A DNA stretch of 64,000 nucleotides from Scleromitrula shiraiana (Eukaryota; Ascomycota; Leotiomycetes; Helotiales; Sclerotiniaceae), in contig JABELC010000012.1 in the NCBI GenBank assembly GCA_028455995.1, forward strand, positions 1,240,001 through 1,304,000, given 5' to 3'. Of this stretch, positions 22,352-35,008 are shown piece by piece; positions within the stretch are counted from its first letter, which is position 1, and each line of letters starts with the position of its first letter. The position numbers and the translations under genes were made by a program. The notes under the pieces were generated by a model. That model made no database searches and was not told the DNA's origin. It worked only from the letters and a program-made list of their open reading frames with translations.

Positions 22352-23498
22352 ATGAGTTCGCAAAGATATGAGAGGGTGAGTCCCCACTTCAAACCACGCC
22401 ACACTTATGGGGAGGCCGCCGGATACTAACATAATCAAACATTAGGTGTCTGCGAACGACGATGAGATCCCTCAAACACCTACTTCACCTCCACCATCTT
22501 TCCGATCGCGAGCCTCCTCCCCTTCTTCGCGGCATCATGGTATTACTCCGGTCGATCAGAATCTAGCGGACACATTTGACGATGGGTCGGATGACGAGGA
22601 TAATGATGGTGATGATAGACAGCGGTTAATGCGAGGGAGTCCGAGTTCCACGTCGAGAGAAGAAATCACGACGGAAGAGAATGGTGATGACTCACGACAG
22701 CCAACTATCGTGAGGAGAGTGACGGGATTACCATCATTTGTGCCTCCGACGGGTGGAAGAGTGTATGGTGGTGGTTCGGGATCTGATGGTGTATTCGCAA
22801 ATCTAAGTGCTAAGCCTGAAAGGGGTGAAAAAGTAGAGGAACATCCTCCTGTATGTATACACTTTATGATGCTGCCAATAATTACTAATGAATTATAGAC
22901 TTATGAACAAGCCGCGGCAGACCAGGCTCCACCTTATTGGGAAACAACAATTCTCGCACCTGGGCTGGGAGGCCCAGACGAAGTATACGTGGAGGGTCTT
23001 CCCGTTGGATCTCTATTCTCCTTTATCTGGAACGGCATGATATCGATGTCTTTCCAACTCGTCGGTTTCCTTTTAACATATCTCCTTCATACTACACACG
23101 CCGCAAAGAACGGATCTCGTGCTGGTCTCGGAATCACGCTCATACAATACGGTTTTTACATGAAGGGATCGGAGAGTGTGGTAACTCCACCGGCAAATGG
23201 ACAGGATGCATCATACGCGCAACCTCCCGACCCAAACAGTCATGATTTCGACCCCAACCAGGTTAATCAGGCGGCTACGGCGGGAATGGATAATTCTTCT
23301 TCGGGCGGCATTTCGGATATAGCAAGTAATGAATGGTTTGCATATGCACTTATGATAGTTGGATGGTTTATTTTGATCAGAGCGTTTAGCGATTTTATCA
23401 GAGCACGAAGGCATGAACAGTTGGTGCTGCAGAGTCCGGAGCGTGGGTTACCTGTGCCGATAATTGCTACAGGAGAGGATGTAGAGACGGTCGTTTAA
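22352..23498 (+). CDS. BSD2/NDFIP-family membrane adaptor for Rsp5-type ubiquitin ligase
   Basis: NDFIP-family protein (yeast Bsd2, Tre1/2), a Golgi/endosomal adaptor that recruits the HECT ligase Rsp5 through PY motifs and directs metal transporters to the vacuole. Exons 22352-22375, 22446-22850 and 22899-23498 encode 342 residues. The cytosolic N-terminus is acidic and Ser/Pro-rich; a PPTY PY motif at about residues 142-145 is assembled only by splicing intron 2. Three hydrophobic segments follow: SLFSFIWNGMISMSFQLVGF, then LTYLLHTTHA with GLGITLIQYGFYM, and WFAYALMIVGWFILIRAF. This is the NDFIP topology, including the conserved GLPVGSLFSFIWNGMIS entry. The first exon holds just eight codons (MSSQRYER). 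Confidence 0.87.
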
Positions 23499-24235
23499 GT
23501 TTAGGGTTTTGTGGTCGTGGGTTCATACTGGATAGTCAATCATACATCAAAAATTACCCTGGGAGTTTATATGGGCAGGGTGGAATCAAGAGACTTATGG
23601 ATGGAACTTAGGGGGATACACTATTTTCTTTTTTCTCTTTGCGTATGGGTTTGGACAAGCGGGGCGTTAGAATATTCCGGAAGTTCTTACTTTTCCGTTT
23701 TTTTGCTTCTCCTTCTACCTTCTACTCTACTCAGGTCTTCCTTTTGTTTTGTTTCTTTCTTTCATTCGAGAAGGAGTAGAAGATGGGAAGTGGGAATGAA
23801 TTTCGGAGGGGGCAATCTCAGAAACCTTGTGTATTTATGTGAAGTGCAAATATACCATGATTGATTATCTTAAAAGAATCTTGAGTTCTTCCCTCAAACA
23901 CTATGCTCTCGAATCATGAGTATTAGTCTTTGATCTGTGCATGGTCTCTAAAAATAAATCTTTTCCCGATCGCTATGGATAGACCCCCGCTATTGCAACT
24001 TCCATTCGACCCCGTGAGAACTTATATTACACAACATAGCATCGAACACCATATTTCCTAGGGTATTTTATCTCCGTAAACATATCTACCTATCACGGTT
24101 TCATAACTTTTTGATGGATATTAGACGCCACTTATGCAATATGCTGTGAAAATGCTCCTATAACATAACATTTATTCCAATAAACGCCTACTCTCCCTTT
24201 TCTTCCCTTGATTTGTTCGTTCGTTTGCTACCAAT
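23499..24235. other. Convergent spacer BSD2/PFD6
   Basis: 737 bp between two 3' ends, with T-rich tracts near 23620-23760. No gene recognised. Confidence 0.5.
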
Positions 24236-24925
24236 TCATGCAGCAACAGGCTGTGCTCCCTGACTTTCTGATTGCAGTTTTATAATCTAAATGCAATTTA
24301 CACTTGTTAGAGCTACCTGTCTATACATGCAATCGAACGATGATTACAAGAGGAGGAGAGGAACGTAGGAAACATACCTCCATTTTTAAACTATCGCTTT
24401 TTTCTTGCTGGTCTTTAATAGATTTCTCGACTCGTTTTCTAAGAGTTCCTCTCTTAGTTATTTCATCTCATGAGATTGAGAGGAAAGGGAGCATAAAAGA
24501 CTCACATTTCGTTCTCGATAAACTCCAATCTTCCGTCTACGGCCATAATAGCTTCTGCTTTCTCCTGTTTTAATAGCACGGGTCCGACGAGTTTGTAGAT
24601 GTTGGAGGATTCGGCTAGGCTGGAAAATTCCTGGGTTGGGGGGTATAGAAGGTTAGTTGGGGGGTTGTGACAAAGTGGGATGGGGGTGATGGAGGAGAAT
24701 AGACGGTATCGGAGGAGGAATTACTTTTTGAACACCGCGGTTTTCTTGCTGTTGGGATTCGAGCTTTTGGCGGGAGGATATTGAGGTTTGAAGTTCTGGG
24801 GAGGGGGCATGTTGTTAGTGCTTTGATATGAGAGCGCAAGAGAATGGTTGAAAATGTTACATACCTCCTTGGAGCTTCTGGAACTCTTCTGTGAGGACTT
24901 GTAACTGCTGAGTTTGTTGTGCCAT
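24236..24925 (-). CDS. YKE2: Prefoldin subunit 6 (YKE2)
   Basis: Beta-type subunit of the hexameric prefoldin/GimC cochaperone, which delivers nascent actin and tubulin to the CCT chaperonin in the cytosol. Five exons on the minus strand: 24925-24865, 24795-24725, 24630-24506, 24438-24378 and 24286-24236, for 122 residues (yeast 114). The sequence shows the N-terminal coiled coil (MAQQTQQLQVLTEEFQKLQ, SSRQKLESQQQENRGVQKEF), the beta hairpin (NIYKLVGPVLLKQEKAEA) and the C-terminal coil (RLEFIENEIKRVEKSIKDQ). Five exons in 370 coding bases is dense; each junction keeps frame and shows consensus ends. The gene is divergent from VPS4. Confidence 0.9.
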
Positions 24926-25495
24926 ATTTGCGAGTTTTGGTAGTATTAAATCTTCCTTTCTTAACAAGGCTCGATTTCTTAGGTATACTCGTACAATTAC
25001 GGTCGAAGATTTGGTGAATAGTATAAAACGAATATAAGTTCAAATGTTTAGAATCAACAATCACAAAATGGAGTTCTTATCGAATATCAAAATGTAAAGA
25101 TGATGTTGATCTAGCGCAATCGCGAGGCAACGAAATAAACCTTGGAAAGGTACACAAGCGACAAATCATCCTGGAACCTTTCACATTTCAATTTCATTGC
25201 ACAACCCGAGATCAAGGTCTACAAGCACCAAGAGACACAGCATTGTAAAATTCTTAAGAAATAATCCGAACGTCACTTCGATATTCAAACTCTCCTTTCT
25301 TGCGAGGTTTAATTTGGCGCTCTTGCCCTCAAGAACCCCACTGTCTTTACGCCGATATCTACCCGGTACAGCCAAATTCATATCCAGACCTCATCTCCAG
25401 ATAGTCCTTTGCTTCCAGTCAAGAAATTCATTCCCACCTCATAACCACGGATATATTCAGCACCTTCGACGCATCTGTCTTACCTCCAAATCAAG
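24926..25495. other. Divergent intergenic region PFD6/VPS4
   Basis: 570 bp shared upstream region. Frames here are open by chance; nothing else recognised. Confidence 0.5.
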
Positions 25496-26919
25496 ATGTC
25501 GAACACCGATTTCCTAGGTCGCGCAATAGACGTGGTAAAGAAAGCCATCGAAGCCGACACCGCTGCCGAATATGAAAAGGCATACCAGCTCTACTACCAA
25601 GCACTCGAACTCTTCATGCTGGCCCTGAAATGGGAGAAGAATGCTACGTCGAAAACAATGATCCGTTCCAAAGCAGCTGAATACATGGAACGAGCCGAAA
25701 AGCTAAAAACACACCTCGCAGATAACGACGCCAAGCGGAAAAAACCAAGCATGATGGGTGCGAATGGGAGTTCGACGGGTGGGAAGGCTGGCGAGGAGGA
25801 GGGAGATCCGGATAGCAAGAAATTGAGAAATGCATTGCAGGGTGCCATTCTACAGGATAAGCCAAATGTTAGGTGGGAGGATGTTGCGGGTTTGGAGGGC
25901 GCAAAGGAGGCTCTGAAAGAGGCGGTTATTTTACCCATTAAGTTTCCACATCTGTTTACTGGGAGTCGACAGCCTTGGAAGGGAATTCTGTTATATGGGC
26001 CACCGGGAACGGGTAAGAGTTACTTGGCTAAGGCGGTGGCTACTGAGGCCAATAGTACCTTTTTCAGTGTGAGCAGTTCGGATTTGGTCAGTAAATGGAT
26101 GGGAGAGAGTGAGAGGTAAGTTTACGGCATTGACGATGCAGCTAGATCTTGCATCAAGGATAAATATCTAACAAATAAACAGATTAGTCAAGCAACTCTT
26201 TGCTATGGCTCGTGAAAACAAGCCCTCTATTATCTTTATCGACGAAATAGACGCACTCTGCGGACCCAGAGGAGAAGGAGAATCCGAAGCCTCAAGACGT
26301 ATCAAGACAGAAATGCTTGTCCAAATGGATGGTGTAGGACGAGATAGTAAGGGGGTACTGGTTCTCGGTGCCACCAATATTCCCTGGCAACTAGATGCCG
26401 CTATCCGACGACGTTTTCAACGCCGTGTACACATAGCCCTACCCGATTTACCTGCACGAACAAAGATGTTCGAAATAACAGTCGGAAGCACCCCATGCGA
26501 ATTGGTAGCTGCGGATTACAGAAAATTGGGAGAGTTGAGTGAGGGGTATTCTGGAAGTGATATTAGTATCGCGGTACAAGATGCTTTAATGCAACCTGTG
26601 CGGAAGATCCAAACAGCTACACATTATAAAAAGGTAAAATCCTCCATGAAAAAGATATCCGTATACAATCTTGAATGTCAAACTAACATATATCAAGGTT
26701 CAATCCGACGGCATGGAAAAATTAACACCCTGTTCACCGGGCGATGCTGGTGCTTTAGAAATGACCTGGACAGAAGTTGATTCAGACAAATTGCTTGAAC
26801 CACCACTACAACTCAAGGATTTCATCAAGGCCATCAAGGGCTCTAGACCTACTGTATCACAGGAAGATATCAAGAGGAGCGCAGAATGGACTAGTGAATT
26901 TGGTAGCGAAGGAAACTAG
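25496..26919 (+). CDS. VPS4: AAA ATPase VPS4
   Basis: AAA ATPase that disassembles ESCRT-III on endosomes and at other membrane scission sites. Exons 25496-26115, 26183-26633 and 26698-26919 give 430 residues (yeast 437). Residues 1-75 are the MIT domain (AIDVVKKAIEADTAAEYEKA). The AAA module has Walker A GPPGTGKS at about residue 168, Walker B IIFIDEID at about 224, and the second-region arginines in AIRRRFQRR. After it come the Vps4 beta domain (TPCSPGDAGALEMTW) and C-terminal helix (SEFGSEGN). Both introns are consensus, and the second is needed to skip a TGA. No key residue is missing. Confidence 0.96.
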
Positions 26920-27555
26920 ACTCTCCTTCTCTTCTGATTTACAATCTTCTAATGTTTGGTATGGAGCGTGAGAGAAAGGCTACAACCTTTGAGCTACACG
27001 AGTAATTGCTGGTAAATGAACAAATAAAACTCGCAGGGGACAGGGAGTTGGGGCATGGTGGCGAGTATGGCGTTTCTAAATGGAGAAGGTTTATCTTGCT
27101 TGGATGAATGGCATGGCTAAAATGCCCTTATTGATTGTATGACGAACGAAGAATTACATATCGTGTCTATAAGTAAATTCTATGTATTTTGTATTGTAGA
27201 GAAGGAAATCCTTTTCATACAATACAGATCCTGTTCACTATTCACACATCCTATATTCAGAGGATGTTTAGTTGAACTTATATGGTAAGCTTATATGATA
27301 AAATATCTGTCAATTTTGTGCACCCCGAAGCTATCATCTACTATAGTCATGTAAGATCTTACAGTACATTTGTACCCAAGCCCGAAGTCGAGAGATAAGA
27401 AGGATGAATAAATACGAAAAATCCTCAACGCCGTAAAAGCACAGCTACTCTTTACTCCGCCATGTTTAACCCAGCTCTCCCAAATATACAGAAAGAGAAA
27501 ATTAACCTAGCCATGCGTGCAATCATAGAAAACTTTTCTCGCAGAAAATGAAAAT
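26920..27555. other. Convergent spacer VPS4/NOP58
   Basis: 636 bp holding two 3' ends. No gene or repeat of note. Confidence 0.5.
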
Positions 27556-29196
27556 CTACTCATCCTTGCTCTTCTTCTTCTTTTTCTTCTTTTCACCATC
27601 CTCACCATCGACTTCACTGTGCCTGCGCTTCTTTTCCTTCTTATCCTTGGACTTTTCCTTCTTCTCCTTCTTCTCTTTCTTCTCTTTCTTCTCTTGCTTG
27701 GAAACGGAAGTTGGGGCAATGTCGGCCATTTCTGTATCCTCTGCTGTTGGATCAGCGATGTTGATATCACCTAAGACAGCGTCCATGGCGGATTTCTATA
27801 ATAGTTATTAGCAAGCTTGTTTGTGATCATGTAGTAGCTAATATCCTTACCATAGCATCGTTGTTCTTGGTTGGTGCGGCACCAGTGGCATAGAAGTCTA
27901 ATCTCTCCTCGACTTGTCTCCTTAATGCCTCTCCGAACTTAGTAGTAGGTGTCTCGGAGAAGTTATCGATTCTGCTTGCAATACTGCACTTGTTTGCCAA
28001 GAATCTAGAGATACGTCCCTTGTTCTTTGCGCCTGCACGACCGATAAAGGATGAGTGGTAGATTAAACCATACTTGGGGGTGTTGCCCTTGGTCTTGAGC
28101 GCTCTGAATAATGCCTTCTCAGCACCGAGAATTTGGACGGTGGATGCGGGGTATTTTGAAAGGTTGGTAAGAGAACCAGCGTGGGAGATAAGTCGAGCAG
28201 CAACAACCTCACCGATCAAAGATGCCAAGTTGGGTGCGACAATGGCCATCTTGTCGGTCAAATATTGGAAGAGAGACCGTCTATATTCGGCAAGCTTTAC
28301 AACACGGTTTGCGAAAGCAGAAACGTTTTCCATATCGTTAACTGAGATATCTTGACCCATACTGACTTTTGCAGCATCAATGATAGCTTGCGCAATATCA
28401 CCATCGTCGTTAACAATTGCGGCGATATCATGTAGTGACTCGTCAGTCAAACTCTTCTTGTTGCCAATGGCCAATGCAAGTTTTGCGTAAGTGTGATTGT
28501 CGGATACGATTCGAATGAGTTCTGGGAAATGCCATCCGTACCATTCTCGTACACGCATAGAGAATGTGTTGACGGCTTTGTCGAGGTGATCCAATGTCGC
28601 AATGGCTTGAATAATGTGGTTGTCGTTCTTTTGTACGGAGAACTTGACCTTTGCGCGGGAGTATGCGTGACCAAGACCCAATTGCGCTCTTTCAACATCA
28701 CCCTCTTGGAGACCCTTCAATAATTTCGGGGCATGTAATCTCAATCCTCTGAGCAAGTCTGCGACAACCTCAGATGTTTCACCGGTCTCGCACTCAATGC
28801 CAGAGAATGCACCCTTAATACTACCTGCTAAAGTCTTGTCGGAAACACCGAGAACAGTCTTCTTCTTCTTCGAAGGCTTTGGCACATTCAATTCGAGATT
28901 CGATCGTAAATAATCGGAGAGTACACCCTCAGAAACAAGATTGATATTTTCGAGTGCCTCAGCAGCATTTCTTGAAATGGGTATTAGCCAGCATTCTCAA
29001 ATTATCAGAAGCTTGCAGCAACTAACCTGTATGGCGCGAAATTGACAAGCTTGACCATTTTGCCAAATTTTGCAAGATCTTGACCGGCATCTTGAACTTC
29101 TTTCAAACGGTTACCAATTGTGTCGGCTTGGTGTACAACCTGAAAGATTGCATACCCAGTGGCCGACTCATGGAGTAAATAGTCAACGGCAGACAT
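27556..29196 (-). CDS. NOP58: Box C/D snoRNP core protein NOP58
   Basis: Nucleolar core protein of box C/D snoRNPs, acting with Nop56, fibrillarin and Snu13 in 2'-O-methylation and processing of pre-rRNA. Exons on the minus strand are 29196-29027, 28970-27851 and 27795-27556, for 509 residues (yeast 511). The N-terminal NOP5NT domain starts MSAVDYLLHESATGYA, a central coiled coil follows, and the Nop domain carries the signature GEVVAARLISHAGSLTNLSK and ILGAEKALFRALKTKGNTPKYG. The C-terminus is a typical KKE/D-type nucleolar tail, from about residue 455 (KQEKKEKKEKKEKKEKSKDK). No host-intron snoRNA was recognised in its two short introns. Confidence 0.96.
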
Positions 29197-29754
29197 TGTG
29201 TCGATTGTCGATTATATGTTGTCGTTGGTGTTGATGGTTGAAGAGAATTGACCTTCAATAAATTTTCAGAAGCTCCAGGATTATTTTTTTTCGTCGTGGG
29301 CTGCCAATGAACGCGCTAACCTCGAAGCGTGCTAATCTCAAAACGTGCTAGCTTCCACATGTTCTCGATTTCCTTCGGCAGCAGCACAAAAGCCATCGAC
29401 GAAAAATGCATGTAGTTTTTCATGAATTTTGATAATCTATTACGAAGTATTACAGTTTCACATGATTAAGGGCATGAAGTGCATAGATAGTGTCTATGTT
29501 TAAACGACAAGAGAGGTTTTATGGTAAACGATATATTGTATTCCGGGACTGTGGTGTGTGTATTAACATCAAAGAAAATAATTAAATCCTCTTGGGCATT
29601 CTGTGTAAGGAAAGTGGCTATTTCCTCAGATGAGAAAAAACACCATGCATGACAACCATAAAAATATTAGACCTCTTAGACTACAGTTAAGGAAATTCCC
29701 ATCTTCCGGCCACTTGCTGTATCCAAGTTGTTACAACTGTATCCAGTTCGTAGT
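29197..29754. other. Intergenic region PEP4-NOP58
   Basis: 558 bp tandem spacer: NOP58 promoter and PEP4 3' end. The sequence GCTAACCTCGAAGCGTGCTAATCTC shows a short imperfect repeat near 29318-29352. Confidence 0.45.
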
Positions 29755-31056
29755 TTACTTTGCTTGAGCAAGACCAATAGAGTTCTTGCCGAGATCATAG
29801 ACAGAGTACCATTTTCGGAGAAATGCATCTCCCAAGATAGCGAGAGGTCCGACTGGCTCTGGGAAGTCCATACCCTAGAATCAAATTAGTATAAGCTTTG
29901 TTTAGAGAAAATAAGTGTTGCTAATCTTACCATAATGGTGGAAATACAAGAACCTTGAATCTCGAGGACATAGTCATAAGGGGTAATAGCGAATTTGTGA
30001 CCACTAAGAGTGAAGGTCAAGTCTGGAAGGCTGTCACGCTTGCTACAATCGATGCTGTATTGTCCGTTGTAACCCTTCTTAGCGCCCATCTCCTTGTTGA
30101 GGAGCTCGGCGAGAGTAGATGGGAGAGCGATGAGAGAAGTTCCAGTGTCAAGTATAACACCAGTGTTGTCAAGCTCAGCAGTCGCATCGCCGAACGAAAT
30201 AGCATCAAGATCAACCTCCCAGTAAGCCTTGCGTCTCAATGGGATGTTGGTAATCTTGCCGGTGTAGTGATCCTTGTTGACACCCCCAAAGATCGCCTCA
30301 GATTCATCTCCTTCCTCGTTGGTGTCACCAAGGTAGAAGGCAAAAACTGGCTCATCCAAGAGCCCTTGGTCGATCATACTGTAAAAGGGTGGAACGATCT
30401 GGTTGACAGAGATAGTATCATACCCAAGACCTAAGATACCATCAAATCTGCCAAAGGCAAATGCAAGTCCTGGTTCTTCGGTAGCTTCGGCGAAGGTTTG
30501 CCCCTTGATCTTGAGATCACCAATGGACATATCATCCTTAGAAACATATCCGCTTAAGCTTCCTGAGCCATAGCGAATCTCAAAAGAGGTTCCATTCTTC
30601 TTGTATGTGGATGATGAGGATGAGTCGTACTTAGTGTGGAGATAACAGGCGATCGAACCGCACTCCGAGGAAGGAACCCAGAGGTTGGAGCTTCCAGTAT
30701 CGAGAACGACCTTGAATGTTTGTGGAGGAGTACCGATTGTAATCTCAGAGAAATCTAAGAGGATATTAGTATTTCTTTGTGCGATGCGTGAAGGGAACCT
30801 TACATTGAGCGTTAAGGAAGTTAGAGACTGGAACGGTGTGGTCGCCATCTGGGCCGATAGAAGTGTCTTTGAACATCTCTTCGGCGTGTGTCTGAGGTCT
30901 GACACCCATATACTTTTGACCAAGATGTTTGACGTGGGTATCCATATTGGCGGTAGCAAGTTGCTCAGAAAGAGATACTTTCTTGAGCGGCATCTTGTGA
31001 ACGCCAGCGCTCGCGCTACCAAGCAGCGATGCTGCGGCAAAGAGTGCACCCTTCAT
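29755..31056 (-). CDS. PEP4: Vacuolar aspartic proteinase A (PEP4 / saccharopepsin family)
   Basis: Pepsin-family endopeptidase that matures in the vacuole and activates other vacuolar hydrolases. Exons on the minus strand are 31056-30804, 30754-29931 and 29874-29755, for 398 residues. A signal peptide (MKGALFAAASLLGSASAG) and propeptide (HKMPLKKVSLSEQ) precede the mature enzyme. The catalytic pairs are VVLDTGSSNLW (Asp about 103) and VILDTGTSLIA (Asp about 287), with the flap region FEIRYGSGSLSGYVSKD. The mature length, lack of a Ser/Thr-rich GPI tail and the VNQIVPPFYSM block favour the vacuolar enzyme over secreted or yapsin-type proteases. The C-terminal exon ends with the typical FLRKWYSVYDLGKNSIGLA. 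Confidence 0.94.
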
Positions 31057-32045
31057 AATGTTGAATCGTATGTATGAAAGACTTTAGAAAAATGAATTAA
31101 AATGAAAGAAATGTATTTCAGTGATAATGGAATACCCAGTGGTTGATAAAGTAGATGGGTTGATGGACTTGTTGATAGAGAAGTAAGATGGGAGAGCTTC
31201 AGGAATCAGGATGCATAAGTAGCAGCTCTGGGTGGGAGCTAGACTAGAGACAATTGAGTGGATGACGATAGCGGTTGCCTCCACAACCGACCCACTAGTA
31301 AGCCTCAAAATCGGGAATAAGCGTACTTAGATAATCAATGATAATCGTTTATTGGTTTATTGGTTTACATCATCAGAAACCGACAACTCTTAGAACTTCA
31401 GAATGATCAATGGGTTTCACCTTGGGTACTTGTACGGGGTGACTATCAAGGTCAATAGATAAATAGATAGGTAATTACTCCATACATAGGATGATTATCT
31501 GTGAAAATGAAGAACTTCCAACTATGTACAACTATACCACCTATCTGAGGAGTAGGTATTGAGCTATCCGAGGTATTAAACCTTGAACTCAGGTAACTTT
31601 CCAAGTTCCTTGATACGATTTTATGATGTCGGTTCCAGCCACTTATCTTAAAAGTTATAGCTAGAGCTTGAGGATTCAGGTACACATGATGTAGATAATG
31701 TTCGGTTCGTATACGTAATGGCATGAAGCATAATTTATGCTGGATTATGGAAGTAGAAGCTACATAAAATAATGGTTGCACCTATCTGCAAGCCTAACCG
31801 TATAAGGATTGAATTACATTGTATTGCGCCACAAAGTTACGTGAATTGCTTTAAATGAGTAATGTTCTCATTGTATATATTCTATCTAGTTTTCAATTTT
31901 AAAATCCTCGCTACCCCCTGGTATAACATGACGGCGTTGAAGCAATCAAAGAAGTAGCGCCTGCAAATGATGAATCCAATTGCTTTTCTAAACCACACCT
32001 GACCAAACCCAAACACCCAAAGAAAAAGACAAGTGATATGAAAAT
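31057..32045. other. Intergenic region SHMT-PEP4
   Basis: 989 bp tandem spacer: PEP4 promoter side and SHMT 3' end. GATAG runs near 31450-31475. No gene recognised. Confidence 0.5.
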
Positions 32046-33661
32046 TTATTCTCTCCAGCCCTCAACTGGAAGAGGGAAGCTGCCAGCCCAGGCAGCAATC
32101 TCCTTTCTCATCTCGTTAATCTTAGCAACTTCACCGCTAGCGACCTTAGCCTTGAAGTCCTTGAGCTTGTTGTCACTCTTGGGTAATTCAGCTTGAACCT
32201 CCTTGCAAATCTTGATACATTGGTCAATGTAAGATGCAACTCTGTTGAAGTCTTCGGTTCCAAAACCACGACTGGTCATGGCTGGTGTACCAATACGGAT
32301 ACCACATGGAGTCAACGCAGACTTGTCACCGGGGATAGAGTTCTTGTTGCAAGCAATGTTGACTTGCTCCAAGACAGCCTCGACACGTGCACCGTCGAGA
32401 GCTTGTGGTCGGAGATCAAGGAGAACCATGTGAGAATCAGTTCCATCAGCTACAAGCTTGTAACCTAATCTCTTGAATCCATTCTCAAGAGACTTGGCGT
32501 TATCCACAACTTGCTGTTGGTATTTCTTGAAGTCATCAGTGGTAGCTTGCTTAAGAGCAACTGCGAGAGCAGTGATGGTGTGGTTGTGAGGTCCACCTTG
32601 GTGACCTGGGAAAACAGAGAAGTTGATAGGACCCTCGAGATCGTACAAAGTCTCCTTACCAGTCTTAGCATCGGTCTTACGGACACCCTTTCGGAAAAAG
32701 ATCATAGCACCACGTGGTCCACGAAGGGATTTGTGGGTTGTGGTGGTGACGATATCGGCGTGTTCGAAGGGACTTGGGATAACGCCAGCGGCGATCAATC
32801 CAGAAATATGAGCCATATCAACCACAAGGTAAGCACCAACAAGATCTGCGATCTTACGCATACGGGCATAATCGATAAGACGGCAGTATGCTGAGGTTCC
32901 GGCAACGAGAACCTTTGGTCGGTACATCAAGGCATTGGCCTCAAGCTGATCATAGTCGATGATGCCAGTCTCCAAGTTAACACGATATGGGAAGGTCTCG
33001 AAGTATGTTGAGACGGCAGAGATTCTAAATAATGAATTTAGCTTGGGACAAAACTAAACAATTCTGAACCAATTGCTCACTTTCTTTGGGGAGTTTGGTA
33101 TCCGTGACTCAAATGGCCTCCGTGGGGAAGGTCGAGACCCATAAGTCTGTCATGAGGTCTCATGATGGCTTGGTAAACCTGAAGATTTGCTGGACTACCA
33201 CTCAAACATTGAACGTTTACGCCCCATTTCTCAGAGTCGACATTGAAGGCCTTGAGAGCACGAGCCTGGCAGGTCAACTCAATTGAGTCGATGTGCTGGT
33301 TGCCACCATAATATCTAGCACCTGGGTATCCTTCAGAGTATTTGTTTGACATTGGCGATCCCAAAGCATCAAAAACGGCACGAGAAGTAACATTCTCGGA
33401 GGCAATTAGGATGATCGATTCACGCTGACGTTGGATCTCGAGTTTCTACATCTTTCGTCAGCTATTGGCACAAAGCAAGCATTCAAAAGATTCGACTTAC
33501 CATAATCTCAGCGATCTCAGGATCGGTCTCAACCAAAGATTTTTCCAACATCTACAACACATGAGTCAGTATGGGATCTCAACAACTTTTCGAATCGATT
33601 GAGATTGAGGTTTGCATACCTCTTGGTGAGACTTTGGAAGGGCGTAGGTTTGGGCTGCCAT
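32046..33661 (-). CDS. Serine hydroxymethyltransferase, cytosolic type
   Basis: PLP enzyme converting serine plus tetrahydrofolate to glycine plus 5,10-methylene-THF, the main entry to one-carbon metabolism. Exons on the minus strand are 33661-33620, 33551-33501, 33445-33081 and 33024-32046, for 478 residues. It starts MAAQTYALPKSHQ without a mitochondrial presequence, so it is the cytosolic (yeast SHM2) form. Key blocks: SENVTSRAVFDALGSPMSNKYSEGYPG, NVQCLSGSPANLQVY, DLPHGGHLSHGYQTP, VVDMAHISGL, and the PLP-lysine motif TTTTHKSLRGPRG with Lys about 251. The first two exons are only 42 and 51 nt. Strong codon bias towards C-ending codons suggests high expression. Confidence 0.96.
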
Positions 33662-35008
33662 AATTATTATATTTTCTTCTAAATTTTAAAAGATTGAATG
33701 AAGTGATTGTTTGATTGTTTTTCTTGAGAGGCGGAAAGAAAAATTGCCTATAAGAAACTTAAAAAGTTAAAAATTTATAGCTGGGGGACAAAGAACTAGT
33801 CAGAAAATCTTTTGAACGAGCTAACTAATAATTACCCCGCGGAAGAAGCGAATTGTTGGATCGGATTGAACATCACACACCGCTTAATTAATATCGGTAT
33901 CCACTAGTACGTATTAATGATCTCTTTTTCTGGGCAGAATAATGCTGGGGGGAAGGGGGTAGTTCATGATATGTAATAGAATCGCACAATGAAGCTTGTG
34001 ATATTTCTATATCAAGAATTGTCAAATATTGATTGTAGATTTAATAAGTGTTTATGTCGCTGTCAACTTGTCGCAGTTCAACAATCTTGAATGCATCCGT
34101 TACTGCCAAGGCCGATCACACTGTTAATATGAGTGAAATCTACAAGTGCCTGTTAGGTACGTATTCCAAGGTTAATGTATGTAAGGATAGTAAGCCATGT
34201 GTTCAATCATTGCAGGCGTTCCTTTCTTCAATGCTGACTGGTACATGGTAATGAAAGGCGGCGAGAAACATTCCCTATTAAGCATATTGAGGGTTATCCA
34301 AGGCCTTTGATTTAGAATGCACAGTTGACCGACCAACTTATATGGTGACTTGTCATATCAGCTGAGACCTAACTAACATCAACTTAACATTGCATACATG
34401 TTGTATTAACCAAACCTCAGATACGACGAGAAAAGTAAAAACATATAGGGACAAGTAGCTTGTTAATCTTTCTCGCATTGTAGTCTCGGGTGACCCCTCA
34501 TCTCATAAGTTGAGGAGGAAGTAGACTTGCTATGATGGTATAAAAATGACATGAATGATACATGATCCGTGGTCTGCTCCGAGTACAAATCAATTCCATA
34601 ACTCCCAATACCACCCAAATCCATGCTCGCCAATGTAAATCCCCCCCCCCCCCGGACTACTGAATTTTAGGTATCATACTTTATTTTGACTCTTCTTCTG
34701 TTTCCAAAGTTATTTTCTCGCTTTTCTTCAATACATCTACTGCTTTAGATGCTTCAACTAGCCTTGCAGTTATGTCGCCAAAGAATAGGTGTGGCACTGA
34801 AACAATCCCAGATCTATACGCTGTGAATTTTGGTTATATATTTGATGTATTGCTCTTGACTCTTGCATTAATAGAAGATGATGAAATCCTATAGTTGTTT
34901 GGATTAACTATTGGCTTCGGAGCCGAGTTTTCTGATATTCGCATAGCTCTGACGAGCGTATGTAGGTGGTTTATATCGAATAATCATATAATGGTCGTGG
35001 TGTAACAG
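33662..35008. other. Intergenic region RPA34-SHMT
   Basis: 1.35 kb between the SHMT start and RPA34 stop, both minus strand. It contains a run of 14-15 C at about 34638-34652, a likely polymerase-slippage tract. A 67-codon open frame at 34048-34251 (+) lacks support. Confidence 0.5.

Noticed and set aside
34048..34251. 67-codon plus-strand frame
   Set aside because: No recognisable motif and no conserved context; a chance frame is likely.
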